A stretch of 64,000 nt of DNA from Echinococcus granulosus (taxonomy: Eukaryota > Platyhelminthes > Cestoda > Cyclophyllidea > Taeniidae): positions 1,002,853 to 1,066,852 of the forward strand of contig NW_020170398.1 of NCBI RefSeq assembly GCF_000524195.1, in the 5' to 3' direction. How positions within the stretch are numbered: position 1 is the first letter of the stretch; every line of letters starts with the position of its first letter. Made by a program: the position numbers and the translations under genes. This document shows, one piece after another, positions 26,025 through 37,037 of the stretch. The notes beneath the pieces are model-generated. The model worked only from the letters and a program-made list of their open reading frames with translations. It was not told the origin of the DNA and searched no databases.

Positions 26025-27141
26025 CCTGGGTGTTTGTCACATTTCAAGAGGCTACTTTTGTGTTACATGCAAAGGCAATCGGAGTTCACGAACATTTGCC
26101 ATTTCAAACAACTATTCCGCATCGAGCACTAGGCCTCGCCCTTTTGACCTTTGGATCAATCATAGAGGTTTGGGAAAGTACCGCAAGAATCGCGTTTATT
26201 TCTCATAAAGAAGCACTGACGATCAACTGGTAATAAGGCGAGTTGCGTCAAAATGGGAACCACGAAGCAATGTAAAAAGAACTTGCTATTTCTCACGCAA
26301 CCGAGGCTAGAAGTAGGCTGAAAAGGCAATCCAGTGGCGGCAGAGTTCAGTGGCAAAGGCCAGGGCTCAGCGACAGAGGGGTTTAAGCTACCTTGTCCAA
26401 CGTGAGAGTGAACGAGTAAATGGCATTCAAGGATCCACAAAATTCAAAAGGTGGATCTTCTTCGCATAAGAGCACCTCTTTTGATCCCCACATATCAGAG
26501 AAATGGCATTCACTAAGAGGTCTCCGAGAATTGTCCGCCTTAGTCACTAAGACGTCGAAGTGAATAGCTTTGCCCAGCCATGACTGGTGCGCATGATAAG
26601 ATTGATCCCTCTGACGTTGCTGTGACTTTTGAGCTGATGAAGTTGATATCCTTAACACAGTATAAAAAGGGGAGAGGGGGAAATAGACTATCCAGTTGTG
26701 TAGGCAGGATTACTCACGCAGAGGGTAGTGCGGCGCACACGCTAGAGACGACATCCACACAAATCAACTACTCAATCCAACGAAAGCATTGATTAAGACA
26801 CACAAGCTATGACATTGCTTGAAGCGTCCTCCGGCAGCGCTTTCAACATTTTCAACAAGTCACAAAGCATTCATTTTAAATAAAATGACCTGCAAGAGCA
26901 AATTTTACGATGCTTTGGTGTTAAGAGCTTGAAACGGATGGTAGAACCAATGACTACTTCACCTGCAAGCTATTTCATACCTAGTTGTGGATGCGAAATG
27001 AGCAGCACACCACGAACTGCGACAACTTATTTTGTAGCTATAAGTAATGAAGTTACCATGGTAACACAACGCAGTTGTGATTGACTATTGTGTCTAAATC
27101 CATTACAGCTACGAATAGGCGGCGCACATATCATAAGTCCA
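26025..27141. other. Spacer between the SAC1 exon copy and the (TCGG)n tract
   Basis: No gene, RNA or repeat that I can support apart from its flanks. Open stretches on both strands around 26156-26658 are short and have no recognisable product. Confidence 0.4.
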
Positions 27142-27212
27142 TCGGTCGGTCGGTCGGTCGGTCGGTCGGTCGGTCGGTCGGTCGGTCGGTCGGTCGGTCG
27201 GTCGGTCGGTCG
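27142..27212 (+). repeat. (TCGG)n microsatellite abutting an assembly gap
   Basis: Seventy-one bases of perfect TCGG repeat, just under 18 units, run straight into the N block. The array is therefore probably longer than shown, and the gap probably exists because the repeat could not be assembled. The same DNA gives (GRSV)n-type or (TDRP)n-type translations on the two strands, which are artefacts of the repeat. Confidence 0.97.
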
Positions 27213-27312
27213 NNNNNNNNNNNNNNNNNNNNNNNNNNNNNNNNNNNNNNNNNNNNNNNNNNNNNNNNNNNNNNNNNNNNNNNNNNNNNNNNNNNNNNNN
27301 NNNNNNNNNNNN
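27213..27312. other. Assembly gap, 100 Ns
   Basis: Exactly 100 N characters, the usual placeholder for a gap of unknown length. The true distance between the flanks is not known. Confidence 0.99.
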
Positions 27313-28381
27313 TGGTACCAGAGTGATTTCCCTCTTGATGGAAGGTGACATGCGCATTCATGGCAAGGTGTTCGAATGGTGTAAGCATCTAAAAGGCGGT
27401 CGACTGTACACATTCCGCGGACAATCCTGGCCCGGAAAACACTCACCCCTGTGAATTAACATTGAGTAAGGTGGAACACCCAATCATGGTCGCCTAACCG
27501 AAGTTTGCCGTGATGATGGAATCTTTCTGTGGTCGTGGTAAACATAATTATTTATTAACAATTTTAGTCACAAAAATTGCCAAATTACGGGTATGGGGAC
27601 AATATTAGTTTTTCAACCATCACATGGAAACCGGATGGTACTTCGTGCGTTTTGAGGATGAAGGCCAGGAGCTAACATTTGATGGTGGAAAGTTGCATCG
27701 GGGACTGCGTCGACTCCTAGCAATCATTCGATCGCCGAGACTAGTAGATGAGCAAGGCCCCATTCTAAAGTGGTCATCCAGCCTGGCCACGGTTTTAAAA
27801 CAAATTTAAGCGGCCGAGACAAGCAGGACCATGAGTGGAAATCAGGATTCCCAATCCTGAGGGGAAATAGTGTGGACTGAAACCTATTCTTGGCGCTATT
27901 TTGATTCAGGTTGCTCTACCCTTTACAGGCAACAACCGCATCCACCAGAGGCAAATCGTAGGCAGATGGGTGCTGTCAAATCAAAAATCGCCAGCAACTC
28001 TGATGCTCACTAGACGTGTCTACTAGCCGAGTATAGGTGGAATAGGTTTCAACAAGCCCTCAATACTCGACTGGTCAACGAGTTTTTCGCAGGCGACAAC
28101 CACCTAAACCCATTAAATGACTGATTTACTCCCGTTTACACCCCAGTCAAACTGAAACCAACGATAAAATCAAGGGAATGCGCACATATCAGTGGAAAAT
28201 CTACAACTACTCACCATACGGATACTGGGATGTAGGATAAGTTTACAGGTAAACGGACGGGTACCCATATGATTCTAAGTTATTAACGAGGCAATGCAAC
28301 GAAACATTCCGAATGGACATTGGTACATTGACTAAGACCCCACATTCTAAGGATAGAAGCATGTTCAGAGGGAAGGATCGC
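27313..28381. other. Spacer downstream of the ATP synthase b gene
   Basis: Contains a 61-codon ATG-initiated plus-strand ORF at 27624-27809 with protein-like composition but no recognised domain or splice context. It probably also holds the 3' untranslated region of the minus-strand ATP synthase b gene, but I could not fix a polyadenylation signal near the stop. The nearest minus-strand AATAAA is at 27551-27556, about 830 bases away. Confidence 0.4.
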
Positions 28382-29536
28382 TTAAGCCGTTTTGGCAGTG
28401 GACTTCGTTGCAGCCAGCACCTTCAAATCCTCGATGCACTTTCGTAGAGTCTCCCTCTCCTGGTTTGGGGTTATGCCCGCCACCACCGCCGAAGTGATCC
28501 AATTTGCCATGTGTTGCTGCTGGAAACGACGACGCACATTCTCTCGTTCCACGTGGTAATCCTGGGATCAGAGGTCGAACAAGAATGAAAACTTAGGAGA
28601 AATAAACTAAACTCCTCAGTCACTAAAAGCCAACTAATCAAACTAACCAGACGACGTATGACGGCCTTATAGACATTTTGGAGACGTTCTCGATAAGCCG
28701 CCTCCAGTTGCAAATCGATATTCTCCTTCTTTGCAGCAACGAGAGTAGGGAGAAAAGCGGCGCGGGCAATCTCCTCATCTGCAGACTTAATAGTCCTATC
28801 CAAGTTAGCAATAGTGTTTCTCATCGGTTTGGTGTAAAAGTTATCAATTCTTTGCTGAAAAAAACAAGCTGTAAGCGATGGTGAATGTCCCCTACCTGAG
28901 TAAATTTGCCAATATAATCAGAGCACCGGGAGCCAAATGTCTTAATGGCCCAGGTCATAATGATGACGAATGGGATTATTTCAACGAAATGAGCGTCAAC
29001 AACCCAGTACTCCTTGCTCAGAAGAAAGGCGGTAGTGCCGGTAAGGAAGAGATATGGGCCTGTGACTCCAGTACGAGAATATAGAAGCTGAAACCACGCA
29101 TCGGGGATGAACCCAAGACGCACTTTTGGGTGCTGTTCGGCTATTTTTATTGTCGGATAATTCACCATATCACGCTCCTTGCCGTAGTAGATTTCATTGC
29201 ATTTGTCCCACCGAACGATAGCATCAGAAACATACTGAAAAAGTGTAATTGGATGAAGAAAACAAAAACCTTGTGGTATCTATTAGCCAATTCTTCGGCA
29301 TCCTTGATGGCCTTCTCGGTAATTGCAAAATTCTTGTCCTTTGGTGATTCAACCACCTTGGGATTCTCAGAAGCTGCAGTAGCGAACCGCGAGATCGTGG
29401 TATTCGGTATAGTGCATAGCCTACCCAGGTTTTTGGCTTCAAAAAAATTCGAAGTAATTAAAAATACTCAGCTTACATAGAACGAAATACCTCGAGCAAT
29501 GCGACATAACCGCAATTTGAAACGCGCTACTGTGTT
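28382..29536 (-). CDS. ATP5PB: Mitochondrial ATP synthase F0 subunit b (peripheral stalk)
   Basis: Encodes the peripheral-stalk subunit b that links F1 to the membrane F0 sector of ATP synthase in the inner mitochondrial membrane. Five minus-strand exons join in phase: 29536-29491, 29436-29270, 29234-28896, 28854-28648 and 28561-28382, about 312 codons plus the start (human about 256). Introns are 41-86 bases. Family hallmarks are YSRTGVTGPYLFLTG and a hydrophobic hairpin (FLLSKEYWVV... and ...IIPFVIIMTWAI). They are followed by the long helical stalk with AAYRERLQNVYKAVIRRLDY and a tail ending VLAATKSTAKTA. The N-terminus is Arg-rich without acidic residues (ARFKLRLCRIAR), as in a mitochondrial presequence. 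No in-frame ATG precedes the mature region. The first exon begins right after TTGTTAG in phase 0, so the start may come from a trans-spliced leader. The identification is sure; the 5' end is inferred. Confidence 0.93.
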
Positions 29537-30186
29537 CTAACAAAGTAAAATATTAAGTCGTTTCAGTCATTTATGAGACTGTAGTGGCCGCTTAAAAGAA
29601 AGCATCCATTAATTGTGAAACTTACAGCGATTTATTTGAATGTTTTGGCTCCAACCCTTAAGCAATATATGTGAGAGATTTCAATCAAACTGTGAAAATT
29701 ATCTGTTACTACTAGCAGGAGTAACAAATGGTCTCAATTACATAAAAAGGTCTGAGCAAAAGTTTGCTAGCATATTGTATGTGTAAGAAAATGAAAACTG
29801 TTTTGAATAACTGCCTGACTTGAACCCATAAATCGCGTGCTCAATTTGCGATTATCCCTCAGGACTGATCCTGCTAAAAAATAGAGCATCGGTAAACTAT
29901 TCATAAAAACCGGAAAATCATAATCCTACAAGTTAATAAACTACGCTGTCTGTTCATTGAGCTGACAGACACAGTCACCGATTCATCTTAGGATTTTTCT
30001 GTATAAAAAATGTCTTATTTGTTTAGACTTTAATCTTGGTGGCTTGAAGTCTTCCCCACGTAAGATATCCATCTACTTCGCGGACATCTGTTTGTCATAC
30101 CTTGGAAAAAATTGGGGAAATGGCTTTGTTTTCCCAACTTTTACTTATAGGAAGAGGTGAAACCGTAATGAGTCTGTGTCCTTTAG
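29537..30186. promoter_or_regulatory. Shared 5' region between divergent ATP synthase b and SAC1 genes
   Basis: About 650 bases separate the first coding exons of two head-to-head genes, so promoters for both probably lie here. I cannot point to a firm TATA box or initiator. On the minus strand an ACTTAC at 29622-29627 forms a possible donor (GTAAGT) that could end a 5' exon of the ATP synthase gene. The roughly 60 bases before it contain no ATG. On the plus strand an ATG at 30168 is out of frame with SAC1. Confidence 0.45.
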
Positions 30187-33100
30187 TTTGTGGTGCGCGA
30201 ACGTTTAAAAATAAGGGGCAAGTGCACTTATCTTAACATTCTTTCGATTGTATATAAGGTGGTTTTCGGAGTTTATATAGGCCGCGCAAGTGGTCGGATT
30301 TTCAAATTTTTCTCCCACTATCGAGTAGTGTTGCCAATGGACTCGCCCCGTTCTTATGATCTGTACGATTGCTTTTCCTTCCCTTATTTTTTAGTTTTAT
30401 TGGACCTGATCAGTATGTTCTATATAATGCAAGCTCAACAGCTAAGGAAAGACCACTTGTAATCGATCGCGTAACGACAACTCTTTCCATATCAAGTAAC
30501 TTTCCACTCACCTCCTCATATTCAGAGTATGACGTATATCATTATGAAGGTGTCATGCCGAGACCAACAAGGATCTATGGCATTCTGGGAACCATGCGCC
30601 TTCTTTCGGGCCGCTTCCTAATGACAATCGACAGGTGCGAACTTGTTGGAAATTTATTTGGTCATCAAATATTTCAAGTAACCTCTGCATCCCTCCATCC
30701 GTTTGCTAAATCAATGAGTCATCTCAGTGCCGTTGAGGTAAGTGCTGTATTTATTCCTATAGACCATGCTAAATTTTAGATGGAAGCTGAGACTGCTTTT
30801 GTCAATATGCTCACGTTTATGCTGCAAATGAAGGGAATGTACTTCTCAAACACTTACGATTTGACTGTCTCTCAGCAACGTCTTTCTGAATTTGGTCCAG
30901 AATGTAGGAATATGAGTCTTTTTGAACGAGTGAGAGCACGTATTTGTTGTATTTTCTTGATTTCTGTTAGATGTGATTTAATCAACCGCTTTAATCGCTT
31001 TGTAGGCTGATAAACAATTTTTGTGGAACAACATCCAACTGCAGGACTGGTCTCAAGTGCTTGAAGCGGCTGCGGAAAGCAGTGGATTACCATTTAATAT
31101 CTCCAACTACCTCACCCCAGTCATTCTTGGCTTCGTTGGGATCCTAAAGGCTTCAAACTCCCCTGAATCCATTGGCCGCGTTGCCAGCTACGCTGTTATC
31201 TCGCGTCGAGCTGTGAATCGGGCTGGAACTCGTTATTTTGCCCGTGGTCTTGATTCCAGCGCCTGTTCGGCGAATTTCGTGGAGACGGAGCAGCTGGTCT
31301 ACCTCCCACCCAATCACATATACTCCTTCGTGCAGATTCGTGGGAGTGTCCCACTCTACTGGAGCCAACGTCCTACATTGGAGTACAAACCGGGAATCAA
31401 ACTAGGTCGCTCTGAGCCTGCTAGCTCGTTGCCCAATTCCCAGTACGAGCCGCAGTCGCTGGCGGATGTGGAACCGATTCAGAGAGACATTATTCAGCGA
31501 CACTTTCGCGACGTCTGCTACTTTCTTCACTATGGAAAGGTGATTGCGGTAAATCTGTTGGATCAGACCGGCATGGAACGTCCTCTCTGTCGGATGTATA
31601 CCCTGGCTTCCCTGGCGGTTGATTCAGAGGAGCTGAAGTATGTGTGCTGGTGGCGCTATCTTTTGGCTGTGATTGGTTGGCTGGTTGGTGAACGCTTGTT
31701 TTTTTGCATTTCGATAGATACGAGGCCTTTGATTTCCACAGAGAGTGTCGAGGGCTTAAGTGGGACCGGGTACATACCTTCATTGATCGACTGGAACCGG
31801 AACTCGCTGCTATGGGGTGGGTTTTTTTCGAATTTGTATAACTACTCTTATTTTCATTGCTTTGCTTTTAAAGATTGTATTTCAGTTTAAAAATCGTTCG
31901 GTTAGCCATCGTTATGTACGAGAAGAGGCATTTGAAGTGTTCCAAAAATTTAGTGGCAATTGTTGTCATTGTTGTAGTCTATTTCCCTCTGAAGCGCGCT
32001 CTGATAGGGGACGTACTAAGTTTCTTTTTTACTGGGAGCAAAAACTCATTCTAAAGAATGCTAGTCATTTCTATGGGTTGTTGTTCCCGTGTTTACTCTC
32101 TGAGGATTAGTTTATCTCACGTGATTTGTTGTGATGGCGAAGGGCCCGAAAAGTAAATACATAACAAAACAAACATTGGTAGGTAACTGAGTCTTACAAT
32201 ATTTGACGCATCGTTTCCGGTGCGACCAGATGCTATGCACTTGGAACAGGTAATCTTAGCAATGTTGCAATTTACTGAAGAATAGTGTAATTCCTATACA
32301 GTACTTGTTTCCTGTAGTACCCACCTATCCCATTAATTTCGATGGTGTTCCTCGCTCTTATCCTATTTTCTTAGACGAATTTCAGAGGGGATTTTCATTT
32401 GAGACACATTGTTGAAGTAACGATGATACTAGGATGTAACAGCTACCCCCGAAACCATTGTAGGGCATACGAGGTACTTTTAGCAATTACTACTGTACAA
32501 ATCATCGAAACAGTAGGTTGAAAGTTATTTCTGCTTTCCGCAGGCTTCGAGATGCATTACAGGAATGGAGTCGTTAAGTATTGGCTAAGAATAGGTCTAG
32601 ACTTCTTGGAAACATTTACCCAAAAGCAAAAGCGATTTAGCTAAATGCAAAGTCCCGACTTTGTTTACCTCGTATTGCTTGAATCCTTCGCAGCCGTACA
32701 TGGGAGACTGTTCTCATGGCTTTTGCAGGCTGTGGTAATAACATCCTCATATTCCATTTATTCACTGCCATATTTGATTAATTTAAACTATTTTTTAAAT
32801 AAGTTTGAGTGGTTGGTTAATGTGATTCTATTCTCTCCCCTTTTATTGGCCTAGGTGCCGAAATTAAGATCGAAGCAGCGGCTGATGCTCGACGCGACTT
32901 TGATCTCTTCTGTCACGAGTTTCAGCAGATTCGCTGTGTATTTTCATCTGCGAAAATTGGCTAACCAGTTTAAACATGGACCTTCCTTGTTACACCCCTC
33001 AAAAGAGGGAAAAGACGTAAGGCGTACACGAATCTAGAAATGGCTTTGTTTCAACTTACTGAGGAACGGGAAGCCTATTAAGGATCGGAAGGATTGTGTA

Positions 33101-36100
33101 TAAACATTACCACCTGAGAGCGATCCTTCAAAAGTACTCACTAAGTTGGAATAGGATAGCACAGAACATAAAACAGTGTGCCTTAATCCTCGATTCACCT
33201 TGATATTTCACTGGACCATTGATTTGCTTTTAACTACTCGTTGTCAGCCAGTTGAGGTTGTCTGCTCCGAGCAGCCGGGAGAGTCTGCAGGACGCGGTAG
33301 TGTTGACTCAACAGTGTGGCGTCTTCCGCACCAACTGCATCGACTGCCTTGACCGCACTAACGTGCTCCAGTCGGTACTGGCACAACGCGCCCTCATTGC
33401 TGCACTGCGTGAAGCTGACATCCCCACTACTACCACATCGGCGAGGGAGGTGGAGCTGTGGCCCGGTTTCGGGATGGCGTTTAGGACGCTCTGGGCCGAC
33501 CATGCCGACATGCTCTCCCTCCAGTACTCCGGCACTCCCGCCCTCAAGACCGACTTCACCAGGACTGGTAAGTTGCTGGTTGTTTTAACAAGTGTGGAGG
33601 CGTGTTCTCAGTGAATGCTTTTCAAGTAGTGCTAGGATGGCTGGTTTTAGTTACCCCTGAAGTGAACCTACTACTATACCTGGAGGGTGCCAACTTTTCG
33701 ACATCACAGATGTCTGTAAGTGGCTGCGTTTAAGGTAGCCATGAAAATGTTGGTCTTTGGAGTGTTTCCATCATTGGTCATGTGTCAATTAGGCGGTCCA
33801 CACACAGGAATGACTACCGTGCTGATGGTTGGAACCACAATGATTCTAATGCTTACTGGCGCCCTATTAGTCTATCTTGAGACATTTACACCATTCAGCT
33901 GCCTTACTTCCGAGCAGCTTGTATCGAGAGACATCCGTTAGGCCGAATTTTAGTTCTTCCTTATTGGCACGCACTACCACTTTTGCCTGTCGTCTTGGTA
34001 ATGTTGACTAGACTATTCTTTTGCCACAACTTGGACGCTCTCTATGTTATTGTGTAATGGAACGCATCTGCAAGCGTGTGTAGTGGTGCCACAGAACACC
34101 ACTTTTCGAGTTTGTAAAATTAAGTTTTATTTGATTTTGATCCCCTTTCTTATCTTAGCGTCTTCAAAGGTAACTATGGGAGCGTATTTATTCTTTAGCA
34201 TTTATGATTTTAATGATCTCTTTTGGGTGGTAATTGCAGTGCGAATTTGCCGACATTAAAAATGAGTGTTGGACTTTGGTCTCTCTGACCTGAGTTTTTG
34301 ATATTGGGAGCAGTCTGTCTGAACTGAAATACCTCCATTGTTTCAGCTCAGGCGAGTTCTCTCAATAACCTCTTGATGTCTGTAGCATCTGCCCCAGAGT
34401 AGTTGTGGATTTACTGGCGTGGGTACTGAAATATACGACTCGATAGTGATAGCGGGTAGTTGAGCCGATTAAAATTACTGGAACTCGTCTAGTTTTCCTG
34501 CTTTATTTGCGAAAAACCTTCTTTACCACGTTGTTTCTAGAGTCTGGAGTGGATATCCACTTTCTGTAATCGAATAATCAGATTTCTAGAGACCCTTTGA
34601 AAAAAGATGAAGTCTACTTTAGAATCGTGCTTTGTGACCTCTTACCCACGTTTTCTGATCATTTGTGATGTTTTGAAAGGTTTATCTCTACAATTTTCGA
34701 CTTTACTACGGTAATAAATCGCTAATACAATTGAATCTCTTTGTCTTTGAGCTAACCGAGTTGGTCTAGTTAGCTCGTGCTCACTGCATTAACAACTGCG
34801 GTGGGACATTGTATGCGGTAACTAGGTAACTACAGAAGGCTTCCTTAAGCACTTTACTCTTTAGTTTAATCTGTTACAATTTTTAGTCTTTTCAAAATGA
34901 GATACAGGAAGCGAACATCTCAGCCCCAATTCTAGTCATAACCACTTCCTCCGTTTTTGTCTCACTACTGCTTTCCAAATGTCTAGTCTGTTTCCCATAC
35001 GATCATATGAATGAGGAGGATGGGATTGAGGTAGCATTTTGCATTCCATCTTTTCTTAACATTCAAATCTCACTGCTTACTTGCAGTTTGAGGTAGCTGG
35101 GGGGTTGCGGGTGTCTGTGGGCGCAGAGAACGCTCCATTTTCGATTATCTGGCGTTTTCTTTCATGCCTACTTCCCAATTGTGCTGAGAATGTATCGAAA
35201 CTCACCCCCTCGTCTCCACTGTTCAGGCAGCGGGCGCAAACGAACGCGTCGTGTCCCCTATTCACCCACATCAGTCGACAGCGAGGGTGGTTGTAGTGAA
35301 CCCCTTCCCTCTTTTGATTGTTCCGGTTAGGAACTTGGCAGCATTCGCACTTACACGCATACATACACTGCGGTTTACTAGCAATGTCATTCATACTGCT
35401 ATTCAGCGTGACAAGCTGTACCGAAAACCGTGTAGACTTTTATACTCGTCTGGTGATTCGGGTGTAGTTTTAAATGTAGCTTGAGATACACTCTTCCATC
35501 ATTGCACAGTTATTTAGCCGTTTACCAAAGTGGAATCCCTCACTGGAAGCATTGGTTAACACCTCTTCTGTTTAGGCATTCACGAGCTTGTCACGCAACG
35601 TCATGGATTGGACGCTTTGTAATTCGTGGAAGTGTCGTTTTGTTCCACAAGGCATAAGGAATTTTTCATGTATACAGTAATGACTACGTCGTGACACGTG
35701 CCAGTCATTCTTTGGCAGCTTTGGCATTGAAACGTATTCACCGAGTACCACACTTACTCGATTTTCAACCGCTTTCTGTTTTGCAGTTTATTCTCTCCGC
35801 AGTCTTTTGTCCGTATCATGTCACCGACACAGCCTAATTGTCGATTCGGATCACTCTTGTGCTCTCCCCCAACGGCACTTCAGTCACCACTGCCGCAGAC
35901 ACCCTTTCTCTCAGTCCAACGACGCCAGCACGTACACACTTACCTAATTGACAGCAAAAAATGCGGTCATTTTCAAATCAAAAGCATTATCTTGGGCCTG
36001 TTTACCGTTTTAAACTTAACCCTTCCATCTGCGATAGAAGACTTGGTGCAACCAGTTGTTTACACACCGAGAGGGGACACGTGTCACACACTTGTGACGC

Positions 36101-37037
36101 ACGGGTTTAAGTGAGCAAGCTCACTTAGAGAGCCGCAGACATGCGTGAGACGTTGCATCCAGGTTAGTGCTGTTGTGATAACAATTGCGTCGTGTTGTTT
36201 CCTTGTGAAGGCCGTGCAGCAAGCAGGTGATCATTTTGTCGAGTTCTATGTGCCATTTGCCATGTTTACTACCAGTGGAGGAGACTCGGTACACTTGGAA
36301 TGCTGTCGTCACGACTGGTTACTTATTGAAGTTAATAGGGGTACAAATTAGGGCTTTACAAAATCCCTTCTTTTGCTGATGTTTGTGCACCTCGCTACTT
36401 GGTGTGTTGCTAATCCGCCTAAAATTTGCTCTATCCTATCTCAAAATTTCATAGACAGGTAACTATAGGACCTACTAGTTGAGATCAGTAGTGGCGAGTT
36501 CAACTTTCCCTTTTGCTAGGTAAACGTACCTTTAAAGGCATGCTAATGGATGGCTACAACTCGCTGGTGCGCTACTACCTCAATAACTTTGCTGACGGAT
36601 TTCGGCAGGACGCCTTTAACCTCTTCCTCGGTCACTACGAGATCTTCAACCCGGTGACTGGGCGGGCAAAATTGCCGTTACCACAACGTGAGCGACAGAG
36701 TATCCGGCGTCGTTTCTTGCCCTTCTTCCTTGCCTTCTCCATCTCCATGTCAGTCCTCTGTCTGCTTTTTCCCTCTGGTGAGTTTCGCTTTTACGCAAAC
36801 TTGTTCCTTGTCAGTGATGTGTCTGCTTCAATACTCAACCTTTTGTAAAAATGAGCAGTTCTCCTCTTAACTCCATGTTTTATTACATTTGACACCGCCA
36901 AATATAAACTTATAGTTGATTTGACCCATCGACTGACGTACTTTGCGTTCTGGGGACTGGCTTCAGCCTTCTCTATGTCCACCATCCTCTCTAAAGGCCA
37001 GGAATTTGTCAACAATCCCCGCTTCCCTATGGAGTAG
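30187..37037 (+). CDS. SACM1L: SAC1-type phosphatidylinositol phosphate phosphatase
   Basis: Integral ER/Golgi lipid phosphatase that removes phosphate from PI4P and PI3P. Eight exons join in phase: 30187-30221, 30395-30737, 30780-30929, 31006-31637, 31718-31816, 33248-33567, 36520-36777 and 36916-37037, about 652 codons (human 587). Landmarks in order are IDRVTTTLSI, YGILGTMRLLSG, MYFSNTYDLT, NFVETEQLVYLP, FVQIRGSVPLYWSQRP, YEAFDFHRECRGLKWDR, the catalytic RTNCIDCLDRTN (CX5R, Cys near residue 451), ALKTDFTRTGKRT and NNFADGFRQDAFNLFLG. Two C-terminal membrane segments follow (FLPFFLAFSISMSVLCLLF and YFAFWGLASAFSMSTIL). Two introns are long (1431 and 2952 bases), the rest 42-173. The first exon begins after CCTTTAG with no in-frame ATG; prefixing a leader ATG gives MFVVRERLKIRG, matching the length of the human N-terminus. 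The tail ends NNPRFPME and lacks the dilysine motif of vertebrate SAC1. Confidence 0.94.
31817..33247 (+). other. Long SAC1 intron, no nested gene seen
   Basis: A 1431-base intron between the exon ending ATGGG|GTGGGT and the catalytic-loop exon (acceptor TTGTCAG). The splice restores a Gly codon (GG+C). Open stretches inside (31817-32110, 32645-32854) have no recognisable product and are taken as chance. Confidence 0.75.
33568..36519 (+). other. Longest SAC1 intron, no nested gene seen
   Basis: A 2952-base intron with donor G|GTAAGT and acceptor TTTTGCTAG, splitting a Gly codon between FTRT and KRTFKG. I found no recognisable exon, RNA gene or element in it. A 105-codon minus-strand stretch at 35077-35394 lacks splice context. 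Confidence 0.75.

Noticed and set aside
25775..26208. Plus-strand ORFs overlapping the SAC1 exon copy
   Set aside because: They are antisense shadows of the decayed SAC1 exon, which reads on the minus strand.
27027..27446. Long ORFs through the (TCGG)n tract and N gap on both strands
   Set aside because: They read GRSV- or TDRP-type repeats plus Ns translated as X; artefacts of a frame-neutral microsatellite.
30168..30221. ATG at 30168 as the SAC1 start
   Set aside because: It is in a different frame from the SAC1 exon and reaches TGA four codons into the following exon.
33234..33588. Minus-strand and alternate-frame ORFs over the SAC1 catalytic exon
   Set aside because: Shadows of the true plus-strand exon carrying NCIDCLDRTN.
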